Assembly (NCBI GenBank): GCA_002300355.1
Contig: NSGV01000003.1
Location: 1,048,612-1,112,611, forward strand
Direction of reading: 5' to 3'
DNA length: 64,000 bases
Origin: Streptomyces sp. TLI_235
Lineage (GTDB): Bacteria; Actinomycetota; Actinomycetes; Streptomycetales; Streptomycetaceae
Positions 52,026 through 61,041 of this stretch are shown here, one piece after another. Numbering within the stretch: the stretch's first letter is position 1; each line of letters opens with the position of its first letter. A model generated the notes under the pieces. The model saw nothing but the letters and a program-made list of their open reading frames with translations. It was not told where the DNA came from and did no database searches. The translations under genes were made by a program, and so were the position numbers.

Positions 52026-52887
52026 CCGAGGACCCGTTCGTCGCCCACCGCAACCTGCTGCTCACCGTCGCCTACGAGATGCTCGCGTCGGCGGCCGACA
52101 CGGAGGACGTGCTCCAGGAGTCCTGGCTGCGGTGGGCCGGCGTCGACCGGCGCCAGGTGCACGACCCGAGGGCCTACCTCGTCCGGATCGTCACCCGGCA
52201 GGCTCTCAACCGACTGCGGACGCTGCCGCGCAGCCGCGAGGACTACATCGGCGAATGGCTGCCGGAGCCCCTGCTGACCAGCCCCGACGTGGCCGAGGAC
52301 GTCGAACTCGCGGAGAGCGTCTCGATGGCGGTGCTCACCGTGCTGGAGACGCTCGGCCCGACGGAGCGGGCGGTGTTCGTGCTCCGCGAGGTCTTCGACC
52401 TGCCGTACGGCGAGATCGCCGCGGCCGTCGGGAAGTCGGCGGCCGCGGTGCGGCAGATCGCGAAGCGGGCCCGCTAGCACGTGGCGGCCCGGCGGCCGCG
52501 GGTCCGGGTGAGCCCCGCCGAACAGCAGGCGGTGGTGGCCCGGTTCCTGGCCGCGCTGCGCACCGGGCGGCTGGGGAGCTGATGGAGCTCCTGGCGCCGG
52601 ACGTGGTCATGGTCGCCGACGGCGGCGGGCTGGCGGCCGCCGCACCGGCCCCGATCCACGGAGCCGACCTGGTCGCCCCGCTGCTCGCCCGCGCGCACCG
52701 CCTGGTGGCCGCGTTCGCGGCCACCGCGACGTGGCTCAACGGCGCACCCGCCGGCCTTCTCGAGATCGACGGCGAGCCGTCCGCGGTCAGCCTCGTGGTG
52801 GCCGGCGGGCGGGTCACCCGGATCTATGTGGTGCGCAATCCGCGGAAGTTGACGCGACTGGACGAGCCCGTCGTCCTCACCAGATGA
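52022..52887 (+). pseudogene. ECF41-type sigma factor, nonsense plus frameshift
   Basis: From ATG 52022: region 2 (NLLLTVAYEMLASAADTEDV), the ECF41 linker motif WLPEPL, and region 4 (TERAVFVLREVFDLPYGEIA). At 52475-52477 a TAG stands where a Gln/Ser codon is expected (RAR-stop-HVAARRPR). Then one base is missing near 52575. The SnoaL-like extension continues in the next frame with MVADGGGL, close to the ECF41 DGGGK motif, to 52887. Truncated product (151 aa) could still bear regions 2 and 4. Confidence 0.78.
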
Positions 52888-52976
52888 GGCGTCCACCTCC
52901 GCCGCAGGGAGCGGGACCGGAGGACGGCCCCCTGTCGGTGCGATGGACGGCTGAAGGAGGGACCGGTGGGCCCCGT

Positions 52977-53010
52977 GGCGGACGGCCCCGCAGGGGGTGG
53001 GCCGTCCGCC
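52977..53010. terminator. Hairpin terminator
   Basis: A perfect 12-bp stem (GGCGGACGGCCC and its complement) around a 10-base loop, between the sigma-factor end and the convergent lectin remnant. It can end transcription from both sides. Confidence 0.75.
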
Positions 53011-53018
53011 GGGGGTGG

Positions 53019-53195
53019 TTACGGGCTGGGCACGGTGGTGAAGGGCGCGCTCCACGTCTGGTTGGCCTGGTGGGTGCCGCAGGTGTAGGTGGCGACCGTC
53101 CTGGCGGGGTCGTTGACGGTGCCGCCCGCGATGTCGGCGCACTGGCGTCGGCCTTGAGCTGACCGGCCCGGTTGTAGGTCCAGATCTGCCCGGTG
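53019..53195 (-). pseudogene. Ricin-type beta-trefoil lectin domain, C-terminal remnant
   Basis: One frame gives QIWTYNRAGQLKADAS, the QxWxY repeat of ricin-B lectins. After a shift near 53145 another gives CADIAGGTVNDPARTVATYT and NQTWSAPFTTVPSP to a TAA at 53019. Only the last trefoil repeat survives. It was probably the carbohydrate-binding end of a secreted enzyme. Confidence 0.65.
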
Positions 53196-53198
53196 TGC

Positions 53199-53535
53199 TC
53201 AGCGCCGCGCCGGGGCGGCGACCCCGCGGGCGTCCTGGAGGTGGCGTCGTGCGCGGGAGAGGTTGCGGACGACCTGCGGGAGGAAGGCGCCGCGGAAGGC
53301 ATCGGCGGTCCCCGCGGCGACGGCCGCCAGCTCCAGGTGTGCGGCTGCCGCCGGCACCACCTCGCCGAGGCGGGAGAGCGCAACCTCGCGGGCGCTCCGG
53401 CCGATCAGCTCGGCCAACTCAGCCGCGCCCGGGTCCTCCAGACCCTCGTGCCCCCCACACCGCGAGTTCGTCGACCAGGGCGGCCAGTTCCCGGTCGCGG
53501 CGGCGCTCCCACCACGTCCCCCCAAGAGTCTGCAT
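53199..53535 (-). pseudogene. Hypothetical protein gene, frameshifted
   Basis: From ATG 53535: WWERRRDRELAALVDELAVW, then a shift near 53455, continuing GLEDPGAAELAELIGRSARE, EVVPAAAAHLELAAVAAG and LPQVVRNLSRARRHLQD to 53199. The joined protein would be ~110 aa, helical and soluble. No family recognised. Confidence 0.5.
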
Positions 53536-53724
53536 CCCTCGATCATGACCGCCTCAAGGAAAGGGGGGCCAGGGTACATCCGAAAGCCACCCCCCTTCGG
53601 GCGACCGGCAGCGCCCCACGGACCTCCTGTGGTACGTGGGGCGCTGCCCGATCGACCGCCCGGCCTCGACCGCCCGGCAAGACCGCCCGAAATCGAGCGC
53701 CCGCCCCGGACGGAACCCGCCGGG

Positions 53725-54093
53725 TCAGGACTTCGACGCGAGCTCCGCGAGCAGCCGGCGCGCGTCCGCCCTGGTGTCGCACACCGCGGCCTGCCTGCTG
53801 ACCCCGGCGCGGTGGAGGCGCTGCTCCAGCTGGGGCCGCATCCCGCACAGTGCCACGGGCAGGCCGGCGTCGGTCAGCGCGGACACCTCCTCGACCAGGA
53901 GGAGGACGCCGATCGCATCCGCCGAGGTCGTCTCGGTCAGATCCAGGACGACGCCCAAGGCTCCGCCGGCCGCTCCCGCCCGTGCGGCCGCGCCCACCTC
54001 TCGCGCCTGCAGGACGTCCAACGGGCCCGTCGATCCCACCACCACCGTTCCGCACGGCTCCTTCTCCGCACGCGGCTGCCCTAACCCCTCCAC
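53725..54093 (-). CDS. STAS-domain anti-anti-sigma factor
   Basis: A 122-aa STAS protein. First strand: GTVVVGSTGPLDVLQAREV. Phosphosite region: VVLDLTETTSADAIGVLLLV, with Ser-Ala-Asp in place of the usual DSSG Ser, so phosphorylation is uncertain. C-terminal: GLPVALCGMRPQLEQRLHRAG. GTG 54093 follows CAGGAGGTGGGC. It is divergent from the SUMF1 fragment. It could be a constitutively active or regulatory STAS partner. Confidence 0.8.
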   Translation of the reverse strand: MEGLGQPRAEKEPCGTVVVGSTGPLDVLQAREVGAAARAGAAGGALGVVLDLTETTSADAIGVLLLVEEVSALTDAGLPVALCGMRPQLEQRLHRAGVSRQAAVCDTRADARRLLAELASKS

Positions 54094-54246
54094 GCCCACC
54101 TCCTGATCGATCACGGTCACGGACCAGGCCAGTGAAACCCGAGCACCCGGTCCCGGCGGTGAAACACGCCGCCCCGGTTGCCCGGCCGCGACGGCTCCCG
54201 CGCATTGCCGACGGGATCGGCACCCGTGTGGTGCAGTGTCGACCGC

Positions 54247-54720
54247 ATGACGACGACCGCGGGCGACAGTGCTGTCCGGGCGCCGGCCCGGGGGATGGTG
54301 CGGGTTCCGGGCGGGCGGTTCCTGATGGGTTCGGAGGAGTTCTATCCGGAGGAGCGGCCGGTGCACCCGGTGCGGGTGGACGGCTTCTGGATGGACGAGC
54401 ACCCGGTGACGGTGGTGGCGTTCCGCCGGTTCGTGAAGGCGACCGGGTACGTGACGGTCGCCGAGCGCGCGCTGGACCCGGCGGACTATCCGGGGGCCGA
54501 TCCGGCGGCACTGGTGCCCGGCGCGCTGGTGTTCCAGATGACGTCCGGGCCGGTCGACCTCGATGAGTGGCGCCGATGGTGGAGCTACCTCCCGGGCGCC
54601 TCCTGGCGCCACCCGTACGGTCCTGGGAGCACGCTGAACGGCCGCGAGCGGCATCCGGTCACCCAGGTCGCCCACGAGGACGCCCGCGCGTACGCCGACT
54701 GGGCGGGCAAGGACCTGCCG
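54247..54720 (+). pseudogene. Formylglycine-generating enzyme (SUMF1/EgtB) family, truncated
   Basis: From ATG 54247: MVRVPGGRFLMGSEEFYPEE, RPVHPVRVDGFWMDEHPVTV and HPVTQVAHEDARAYADWAGK, the N-terminal half of a SUMF1-type protein. After GKDLP the expected TEAEWEYAARGG is replaced by unrelated sequence (FVDDVKAIAPERPVFLTGYS, possibly response-regulator debris). The frame runs on into the amidohydrolase. The active-site Cys region is missing. Confidence 0.75.
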
Positions 54721-54846
54721 ACTTCGTCGACGACGTCAAGGCGATCGCCCCCGAGCGGCCGGTCTTCCTCACTGGGTACTCAGCCTGCCCGCCGACGGCG
54801 CCGAGGGCGCCGAGGGCGCCGCGTCCCCGCTGGACGGAGCCCGGCT

Positions 54847-56447
54847 GTGACCCGCCCCGCCGACCTCGTCCTGCACAACGCCCATGTGCACACCGTCGAC
54901 GACACCCGTCCGCGCGCCGAGGCCGTCGCCGTCCGCGACGGCCGGATCGCCTGGGTCGGCGACGGCGACGACTGGCGCGCCCTCGCCGGCCCGGACACCG
55001 AGGTGGTCGACGCCCGCGGACGGCTGGTGCTGCCCGGGTTCGTCGACAGCCACAACCACGTCCGGCTCGGCTCCGACGCGGACTGCGTCCAGCTCGCCGG
55101 GGCCGGCACCCTCGACGAGATCGGCGCGCGGATCGCCGACCGGCTGCGCAGCCACCCGGACGCCGAGTGGATCGAGGGCGAGGCCTTCGACTACTCGGCG
55201 ATCCCCGGCGGCCGGATGCCGACCGCCGCCGACCTGGACGGGTTCACCGGGGACCTGCCTGCGTTCGTGCTCAGCTACGACGTGCACACCGCCTGGCTGA
55301 ACACCGCCGCCCTGCGCCGCCTCGGCATCGACCGGGACACCGTGCAGACCGCGTACGGCACGGTGCAGAAGGATCCGGCGACTGCCGAGCCCACCGGGTT
55401 CCTCACCGACTTCGCGGTGCGCGGCCTGTCCCGGGACGGCCACCGCGCGCTGCGCGCCGCCGGCGTGCCGTGGGCCGACCCGGACCGGCAGTACCAGCGG
55501 CTGGCCGGCAGCCTCGACATGGCCGCCCGGTACGGCATCACCACCGTGGTCGAGCCGCAGAACCCGCTCGACGACCTGCCGCTGTTCGAGCGGGCGCTGG
55601 CCGAGGGCAGGCTGCGCTCCCGGCTGGTGGCCGGGCTGTTCCACCCGCGCGGCACGACGGCGGAGGACCTCGCCGAGTTCGCCGCGGCGGCCCGGCGGCA
55701 CACCTCCGACCGGTTCCGGGTCGGCCCGCTGAAGCTGTACATCGACGACGTGGTGGAGCCGCACACCGCCGCGCTGCTCGAACCGTACGCGGGCCACCAC
55801 AGCCACCGCGGTGAGACCTTCTACCCGCCGGAGGAGTTCGCGGAGGTGCTGGCCGGGCTGGACGCGGCGGGCTTCCAGGCGTTCGTGCACGCCACCGGGG
55901 ACCGCGGCATCCGCACCGTGCTGGACGCGGTGGCGCACGCCCGGGCGGTCAACGGCCCGCGCGACGCCCGCCACCAGGTCGTCCACGTCGAATGCCTGGA
56001 CCCGGCCGACGTGCCGCGGTTCGCCGAGCTCGGCGTGGTCGCCTGCATGCAGCCCGGCACTGCTCGCCGGACATCGCCGGTCCCGGCCGGGACTGGGCCG
56101 AGGCCGTCGGCGAGCACCGCTGGAACAAGGCCTGGCCGATGCGCAGCCTGCACGAGGCCGGCGCGGTGCTGGCGCTCTCCAGCGACTGGAACGTCGCCGA
56201 GATGGACCCGCTGGTCGGGCTGTACACCGCGGTCACCCGCCGCGGCCTGGCCGGCGGCGAGCCGTGGATGCCCGGCGAGACACTCGACCTGGCGACCGCA
56301 CTGCGCGGCTACACCCTGGGCAGCGCCCACGCCGTCCACCTGGAGCACGAACTCGGCAGCCTCACCCCGGGCAAGCTCGCCGACCTGGTGATGCTCTCGG
56401 ACGACCTGTTCGAGATCGAGCCGAAGGTCGTCCACCGGGCCGACTGA
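54847..56447 (+). pseudogene. Amidohydrolase family (YtcJ-like), one-base frameshift
   Basis: From GTG 54847: VLHNAHVHTVDDTRPRAEA, LVLPGFVDSHNHVRLGSDAD (metal-binding HxH-like motif), VHATGDRGIRTVLDAVAH, VHVECLDPADVPRFAELGVV and ACMQP. At 56058 one C seems missing from a C run; the next frame continues RHCSPDIAGPGRDWAEAVG, ALSSDWNVAEMDPLVGLYTA to a stop at 56447. The restored ~533-aa enzyme would be a full metal-dependent hydrolase. A sequencing error is possible here. Confidence 0.8.
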
Positions 56448-56573
56448 CGGGTCCGCCCCCCGGCGCCCGCCCGAAGCGGGCCCGCGCCCCTGCGCGTGAG
56501 CTGTGACGCCACATCAGATCGTCGGTGAGGCAAGGACTTTTGGCGGCTTTCGCCCAGGGCCGATGGGCGACAT

Positions 56574-56945
56574 TCAGGCTGCTTCGGGCTGCTCGGCAGC
56601 CCTCCAGCCGGACGGCAGCTCGACGACCTCGGCGCCGTAGGAGCGGATGTGGTCGACGACAGCGTCGGCGGTCGGGTCGTCCAGCGAGAAGACCCAGCGG
56701 CCGGGGACCAGGACGGTGTCGACGGCGCCGACCGCGACCCGGGCGAGCAGCCGCCGCAGGCGCGGCCGGACGATCCGGCAGGAGACCCCGTTGTCGAGAT
56801 GGACCTCGGGCACGCCGAGGCCGAGACGTTCGGCGTGCGCCTCCAGGGCACGGAGGTGAAGCACCATCTGCCACTCGTCGTAGGGGTAGCAGCGCAGGTA
56901 GAGCGCGGTGCCTGCGCGGGCCGGGTCGTCGTGCGGGGTGGGCAT
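56574..56945 (-). CDS. Hypothetical protein, resolvase-like fold
   Basis: A 123-aa protein from ATG 56945 with AATGAGGAG upstream. LYLRCYPYDEWQMVLHLRAL, LDNGVSCRIVRPRLRRLL and DTVLVPGRWVFSLDDPTADA follow the layout of serine-recombinase N-terminal domains, but the catalytic Ser is not obvious and there is no DNA-binding domain. Similar single-domain proteins are common in Streptomyces. Function unknown. Confidence 0.7.
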   Translation of the reverse strand: MPTPHDDPARAGTALYLRCYPYDEWQMVLHLRALEAHAERLGLGVPEVHLDNGVSCRIVRPRLRRLLARVAVGAVDTVLVPGRWVFSLDDPTADAVVDHIRSYGAEVVELPSGWRAAEQPEAA

Positions 56946-57340
56946 GGTCGCTCCTCATTGAGCGGGGTGGTGCGCCGGCAGCGGGTGGGTACCCGGAGGG
57001 CGGCGCGACAGAGGGCGTCTCCTGGCGGAGCGGCAGTGGGGGCGGGCCTCCATTGGCCCTCTGCATACACACCATAATGGACTGGACCAACGCCCGATGT
57101 CTATACCACGCGGCAGCCTGTTTGCGGTCCGCCCCTCCGCCACCGTGGCCCATCGCGCCGCTGGGACCTGCGGCAGCCGGGCGCCGATCGGACGGGTCCG
57201 CCGACGCCCGGCGCGGGCCGGTCGCGCGGCGGCGCCACGCCCCGGGACGGGTGTATGGGGCCGGCGCCGCCGGTGGCGGCGTTCCTCACATCGGCAGGGC
57301 AGGGGGCCGGCCCTCGCCCGCCGGACGGTTGCCTTGCGGT
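56946..57340. other. Intergenic region with a palindromic site
   Basis: No gene recognised. It includes an AT-richer patch (57060-57110), presumably the promoter region of the leftward gene, with TGGACTGGACCA at 57078-57089, a near-palindrome. Nothing else stands out. Confidence 0.4.
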
Positions 57341-57558
57341 CTACCGACCGCAGATCCAGTGGCTGTTGCCATGACCGTATGTACGTCGCTCGCCGGTCGG
57401 GCCGGTCACCACGAGGTGGCCGTCCTCGATGGAAGCCGGTCGCCCTCCGCGACGAACGCCGGTCTGTCCAGTTCCACGTGGAAGTCGGAGTGGAGCCGGA
57501 ACTCACTGATCAGCGTCAACCGCGGCACCAGGGTGACCCCGTCGAATTCCACAAGCAT
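57341..57558 (-). pseudogene. Small hypothetical protein, probable frameshift
   Basis: From ATG 57558: MLVEFDGVTLVPRLTLISEF, DFHVELDRPAFVAEGDRLP. A one-base shift near 57430 leads into IEDGHLVVTGPTGERRTYGH to a stop at 57341. The joined ~72-aa protein looks beta-rich and soluble. Without the shift the protein is 50 aa. No family recognised. Confidence 0.4.
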
Positions 57559-57877
57559 GAGCCGAGCATCCCGGACGGCCCGACGCCACCGCGACCGGTT
57601 TTCCCCTACCGTGCTGCCGCCGGGCACGGCCGTGCTCCGTCGCCGTCAGCGCGTGCCGCGGCCGCCCGTGCCTGCGCCAGTCCTCGTCGACGGGGGCACC
57701 CTGGCGGGCGCGGGCTTCCTCAATGAGGCGTTGTTCGGGCGGACGCACTGGCCGCAGGGAGGATTGCGCCCTCCCCCTCCGAGCCGAGAGCGCTGGCCGG
57801 TGTCCTCCCGTAGCAGGCCGCTGGGCTGCTTCCCGCGACTGACGCCACGTCACTCGGGCGCCGCGACGATGGTGGGT
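57559..57877. other. Stretch without a confident gene
   Basis: The minus strand is open and somewhat protein-like (EARARQGAPVDEDWRRHGRP) around 57650-57730 but has no start or recognised family. It may be remnant coding sequence. No repeats or hairpins noted. Confidence 0.3.
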
Positions 57878-58435
57878 ATGACCATCACTCAGCCGGGCAC
57901 CGCCGTCCGTGCCCCGAGCCGCTGGGCGGTGCGAGTCGCCCACCTGGTGCCGTTCCTCGTTCTGCCGTCCGGACTCTGGCGTCTCCTGCTGGCGACCGGC
58001 CACCCTGCCGGGTACACCGAGGCGGGCTACCGGGCCCTGGGTGTCACGGGGTGGGGTGCCGGGTACGTGGTCGGTCTCAGTGCGGCGGGCGAGGTGCTCG
58101 CACTGCTCACCATCGGGCTGGTCCGGCCGTGGGGCGAGGTGCTTCCGCGGTGGCTCCCGCTGCTCGGCGGCCGTCTGGGCCCGGCGCGGGCGGCCACGGC
58201 CGTAGCGGCGGCGGGAGCACTCGCGCTGACCGTCCTGTGGACCGCGTTCGCCTTCTGGTGGGCCCTCCCCCACCCCGATCTGACCGCCACCGGGAGGACC
58301 GTCGCCAGCCTCCTCTACCTGCCGCTGGCCGCCTGGGGCCCGCTCCTCGCGGCCGTCACCGTCTCCTCCTACCGCCACCGCCGGCCCACCGTCCGAACGG
58401 ACCGTCAGAGCGCTCTCCCTCCGGTCTCAGACTGA
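57878..58435 (+). CDS. Four-helix integral membrane protein
   Basis: A 185-aa membrane protein with four predicted helices (HLVPFLVLPSGLWRLLLATG; AGYVVGLSAAGEVLALLTIG; ATAVAAAGALALTVLWTAFA; ASLLYLPLAAWGPLLAAVTV). ATG 57878; an alternative ATG three codons upstream (57869). It resembles uncharacterised Streptomyces membrane proteins. It converges with a VOC gene, overlapping by nine bases. Function unknown. Confidence 0.78.
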   Translation: MTITQPGTAVRAPSRWAVRVAHLVPFLVLPSGLWRLLLATGHPAGYTEAGYRALGVTGWGAGYVVGLSAAGEVLALLTIGLVRPWGEVLPRWLPLLGGRLGPARAATAVAAAGALALTVLWTAFAFWWALPHPDLTATGRTVASLLYLPLAAWGPLLAAVTVSSYRHRRPTVRTDRQSALPPVSD

Positions 58436-58906
58436 GAGGCGGCGCAGGAGTTCGTCCTCGGACACGTCCTCCAGGTGGGCGAGGAAGACCCAGAGGTGGC
58501 CGGACGGGTCCTTGACGATGACGGTGCGGTCGCCGTGGAACATGTCCTTCGGCGGCTGGACGATCTCGGCGCCCGCGGCCCGCGCCCGCTCCGCGAGCTC
58601 GTCGACCTCCGACACGAAGACGTGCAAGGTGACGGTCGTCCCGCCGAGCGAGGTCGGCGCGACGAAAGCGGCGGCCTCGGCCTCGTCCACGCTCGCGTCG
58701 CCCAGCATCAGGACGGACTGCCCGACGGCGATCTCCGCGTGCAGGATCCCGCCGCCCGGTGCGTCGATCCGGAACAGCTCTCGGGCCCCGAACGCCCGGC
58801 GGTAGAAGTCGATCGCCGCGGCGGCGTCGTCGACCATGATGTGCGGGACCACCGCGTGGCGGTAGCGGTCGGGGATCACGGTCCCGGTGGTGTTCTGCTC
58901 GGCCAT
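58427..58906 (-). CDS. VOC (glyoxalase/bleomycin-resistance) family protein
   Basis: A 159-aa vicinal-oxygen-chelate protein of the PhnB-like subtype: VVPHIMVDDAAAAIDFYRRA, GGGILHAEIAVGQSVLMLGD, VHVFVSEVDE-like LHVFVSEVDELAERARAAGA and DRTVIVKDPSGHLWVFLAHL. Metal ligands are plausibly His, Glu in the paired modules. ATG 58906 follows AAGGAGACC. Cytosolic; substrate unknown. Confidence 0.87.
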   Translation of the reverse strand: MAEQNTTGTVIPDRYRHAVVPHIMVDDAAAAIDFYRRAFGARELFRIDAPGGGILHAEIAVGQSVLMLGDASVDEAEAAAFVAPTSLGGTTVTLHVFVSEVDELAERARAAGAEIVQPPKDMFHGDRTVIVKDPSGHLWVFLAHLEDVSEDELLRRLSV

Positions 58907-59046
58907 GGCAGGTCTCCTTGCCCAGAGGTCCCCCGGTCGGTACCGGCGGCTTCGGAACGACGGTAGGACTTCAAGCCGACTTGAGGTCAACCTCCGTCCG
59001 CAGCGCCGCCGGGCATCGGACGGCACCGGGCGGCTGCTGGTGAGCT

Positions 59047-59625
59047 GTGAACGCGTGGTCGCCGCGGTCCGCAGTCCCTCGGCTGGCGGGAGCGGTCCTC
59101 CTGGGAGGAGTGGTCGGCGCCGCCGTGGGCGTGCTGCACGACCTGTCGCTCGGCGTCCTCGCCGGAATCACCGCGGCCCAGACGGTTTTCGTGGTGGCCG
59201 GCTGGATCGTGCTGTGGCCCATGGACGCGGCGGCCACCCGTGACAATGCCCGGCGGGAGGACTTCCCGCCCGTCCTCGAGGAATGCGTCGTCGTGGTGGC
59301 CGCCCTGTGCGGACTCACGGGTATCGTCCTGCTGCTGCTCGGCCGGTCCGGGGACAGCCACACCGCGGCCGCGACGGCGCTCGGCGGGGTGTTCGCCGGC
59401 TGGGCGTCCCTGCATCTGATGTATGCCGCGGACGACCCGCCGTCGTACCGGGATTTCTTCCACTTCAGCTACAACCTCGGCATGACCTACCAGGTGTCCG
59501 ACACCAGCGTGACGACGTCGCGGCTGCGGGCGGTCGTCCTGCGGCACTGCCTGCTGTCCTACGCGTTCGGGACCAGCATTCTCGCCACCACCATCAATCT
59601 CGTCACCGGCATCGTCACCGGTTGA
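59047..59625 (+). CDS. DUF1345 family membrane protein
   Basis: A 192-aa protein with about five membrane helices. The conserved DUF1345 block is RDFFHFSYNLGMTYQVSDTS followed by LRAVVLRHCLLSYAFGTSIL. GTG 59047 follows GGTGAGCT. Members are predicted inner-membrane proteins of unknown function. No linked partner. Confidence 0.83.
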   Translation: MNAWSPRSAVPRLAGAVLLGGVVGAAVGVLHDLSLGVLAGITAAQTVFVVAGWIVLWPMDAAATRDNARREDFPPVLEECVVVVAALCGLTGIVLLLLGRSGDSHTAAATALGGVFAGWASLHLMYAADDPPSYRDFFHFSYNLGMTYQVSDTSVTTSRLRAVVLRHCLLSYAFGTSILATTINLVTGIVTG

Positions 59626-59816
59626 CACCGACGGCCGCGCGACCACCGTCGGTGAGGCACGGCGAACTCCGCGTACTCCGCGCAGTCGGCGAAATCCCTT
59701 GCGCGGCACGGCGGACGGCCTACGACTAGCATTTCCGGTGCGGCCTGTGATCGCCCCGAGCGCCATGGAGGAGAGCCCCGAGGCCCTGCCGGGCCGCCGA
59801 CACCACGGGAGCAGCG

Positions 59817-60278
59817 ATGAACGGTGAACCGGAACCGATCAGCGCGGAGGAGCGCGGCGCGCTGGAGCAGGAGCTCGCCGATCTGCGGGCCGAACGCGAC
59901 CGGGTCGCGGCCACGCTGCGGGACCCGGAGTCGCCCGGCGACCAGGCCGACCAGGCCGACGAGCTCCAGCGCGCCTCGGACGTGACGCGACTGGACACCC
60001 GCATCTCGGACATCACCCTGCGGCTGCGGGAGGCGTCCGCAGCGGGCGACCCGCGCACCGACGCGGTCGGGGTGGGGAGCACCGTCACCCTGCGATTCTC
60101 GGACGGCACGACGGAGACGGTGCAGGTCACCGAGGTCGCCGACGAGGCGGAGCGGACGGCGGTGACCTTCGACAGCCCGCTGGGCCGGGCGTTGATCGGC
60201 CGAGGGCCCGGTGACACCGTGCACTACGACACCCCCCGGGGCGCGGCCGCGGCGACCGTGCTGTCCCTCGGGGATTAG
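59817..60278 (+). CDS. GreA/GreB-family elongation factor-like protein
   Basis: A 153-aa protein: an N-terminal coiled coil (GALEQELADLRAERDRVAAT) and a C-terminal GreA/Rnk-type FKBP-like domain (GSTVTLRFSDGTTETVQVTE, SPLGRALIGRGPGDTVHYDT). The coiled-coil tip normally carries acidic residues that act in the RNA-polymerase secondary channel. Likely a transcription-elongation or stress factor. ATG 59817. Confidence 0.87.
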   Translation: MNGEPEPISAEERGALEQELADLRAERDRVAATLRDPESPGDQADQADELQRASDVTRLDTRISDITLRLREASAAGDPRTDAVGVGSTVTLRFSDGTTETVQVTEVADEAERTAVTFDSPLGRALIGRGPGDTVHYDTPRGAAAATVLSLGD

Positions 60279-60340
60279 CGCGCGACGGCCGGGTGGAGCA
60301 ACGGCCGGTTACCCCCGGGGCGTGGCGTCGTTGACCGGGC

Positions 60341-60580
60341 ATGAAGAAGATCACTGCGCTGAGCGCACTCGCCCTGACCGCCCTGGCCCTCTCCGCCCCC
60401 GCGCACGCGGACAACGACAGCACCTTCGGCAGCGGCGTCAACGCCGCGAACAACTGGAACTTCAGTGCCGCCGCCGTCTGCTTCCAGGAGCTCGCGGTCG
60501 TCCCGGTCGGCGCGCCGTTCGTCGGCGACGTCAGCAACCTGTGCACCCTCGGGAACGTCATCGACCACACCATCCACTGA
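60341..60580 (+). CDS. Small secreted protein
   Basis: A 79-aa pre-protein with a clear Sec signal (MKKITALSALALTALALSAP, cut near AHA-DN). The mature ~55 residues are low in charge and contain two Cys (VCFQEL and NLCTLG), likely a disulfide, and an Asn-rich NAANNWNFS. Similar small exported Streptomyces proteins are known but of unknown function. ATG 60341. Confidence 0.8.
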   Translation: MKKITALSALALTALALSAPAHADNDSTFGSGVNAANNWNFSAAAVCFQELAVVPVGAPFVGDVSNLCTLGNVIDHTIH

Positions 60581-60896
60581 CCCCGTGCGATGCCCGCCGC
60601 CCGATCCGGTGAGTGACCGAACCGTTGCGGTTCCTGCGCCGTTCCGGTGTCCTCCGGCCGCCCGTCGGTCGCGCACGATGGACTGGACGCGCGGCTGAAG
60701 GGAGCGGCGACCCGGGCGCGTTGGACCCGTCTGATTCAGCCAACGATGGGGGCGCTCCAGAGCGTCGCGGGCGGGGAGTTGTCTGTCGGGACGGGCCCGG
60801 CGAGGGCGGACGGGACCGCCCTGTACGGCTCACGGCTGACGAGCTGACACCTGATCAGACCGTCAGCCGTCAGCCGAGAGCCGAAGGAAGTGCCCC
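60581..60896. other. Intergenic stretch with an inverted repeat
   Basis: No convincing gene. It contains a 9-bp perfect inverted repeat, CGGCTGACG...CGTCAGCCG (60833-60841 and 60861-60869), possibly an operator or weak hairpin. A GTG at 60898 preceded by GAAGGAAG opens a frame that seems to shift into KNAPTGGARLGEVATAQSSY near 60935, ending at 61039, perhaps a broken small gene. Confidence 0.35.
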
Positions 60897-61041
60897 TGTG
60901 CGTCCGCCGATCCGTCCGTGCCGCGACCTGCGTGAAGAATGCTCCCACCGGGGGCGCCCGGCTCGGCGAGGTCGCCACCGCGCAGAGCTCGTACGGGCTG
61001 CTGGCCGACCGGATCGCCGAGCTGGCTGCCAAGAACTGACG

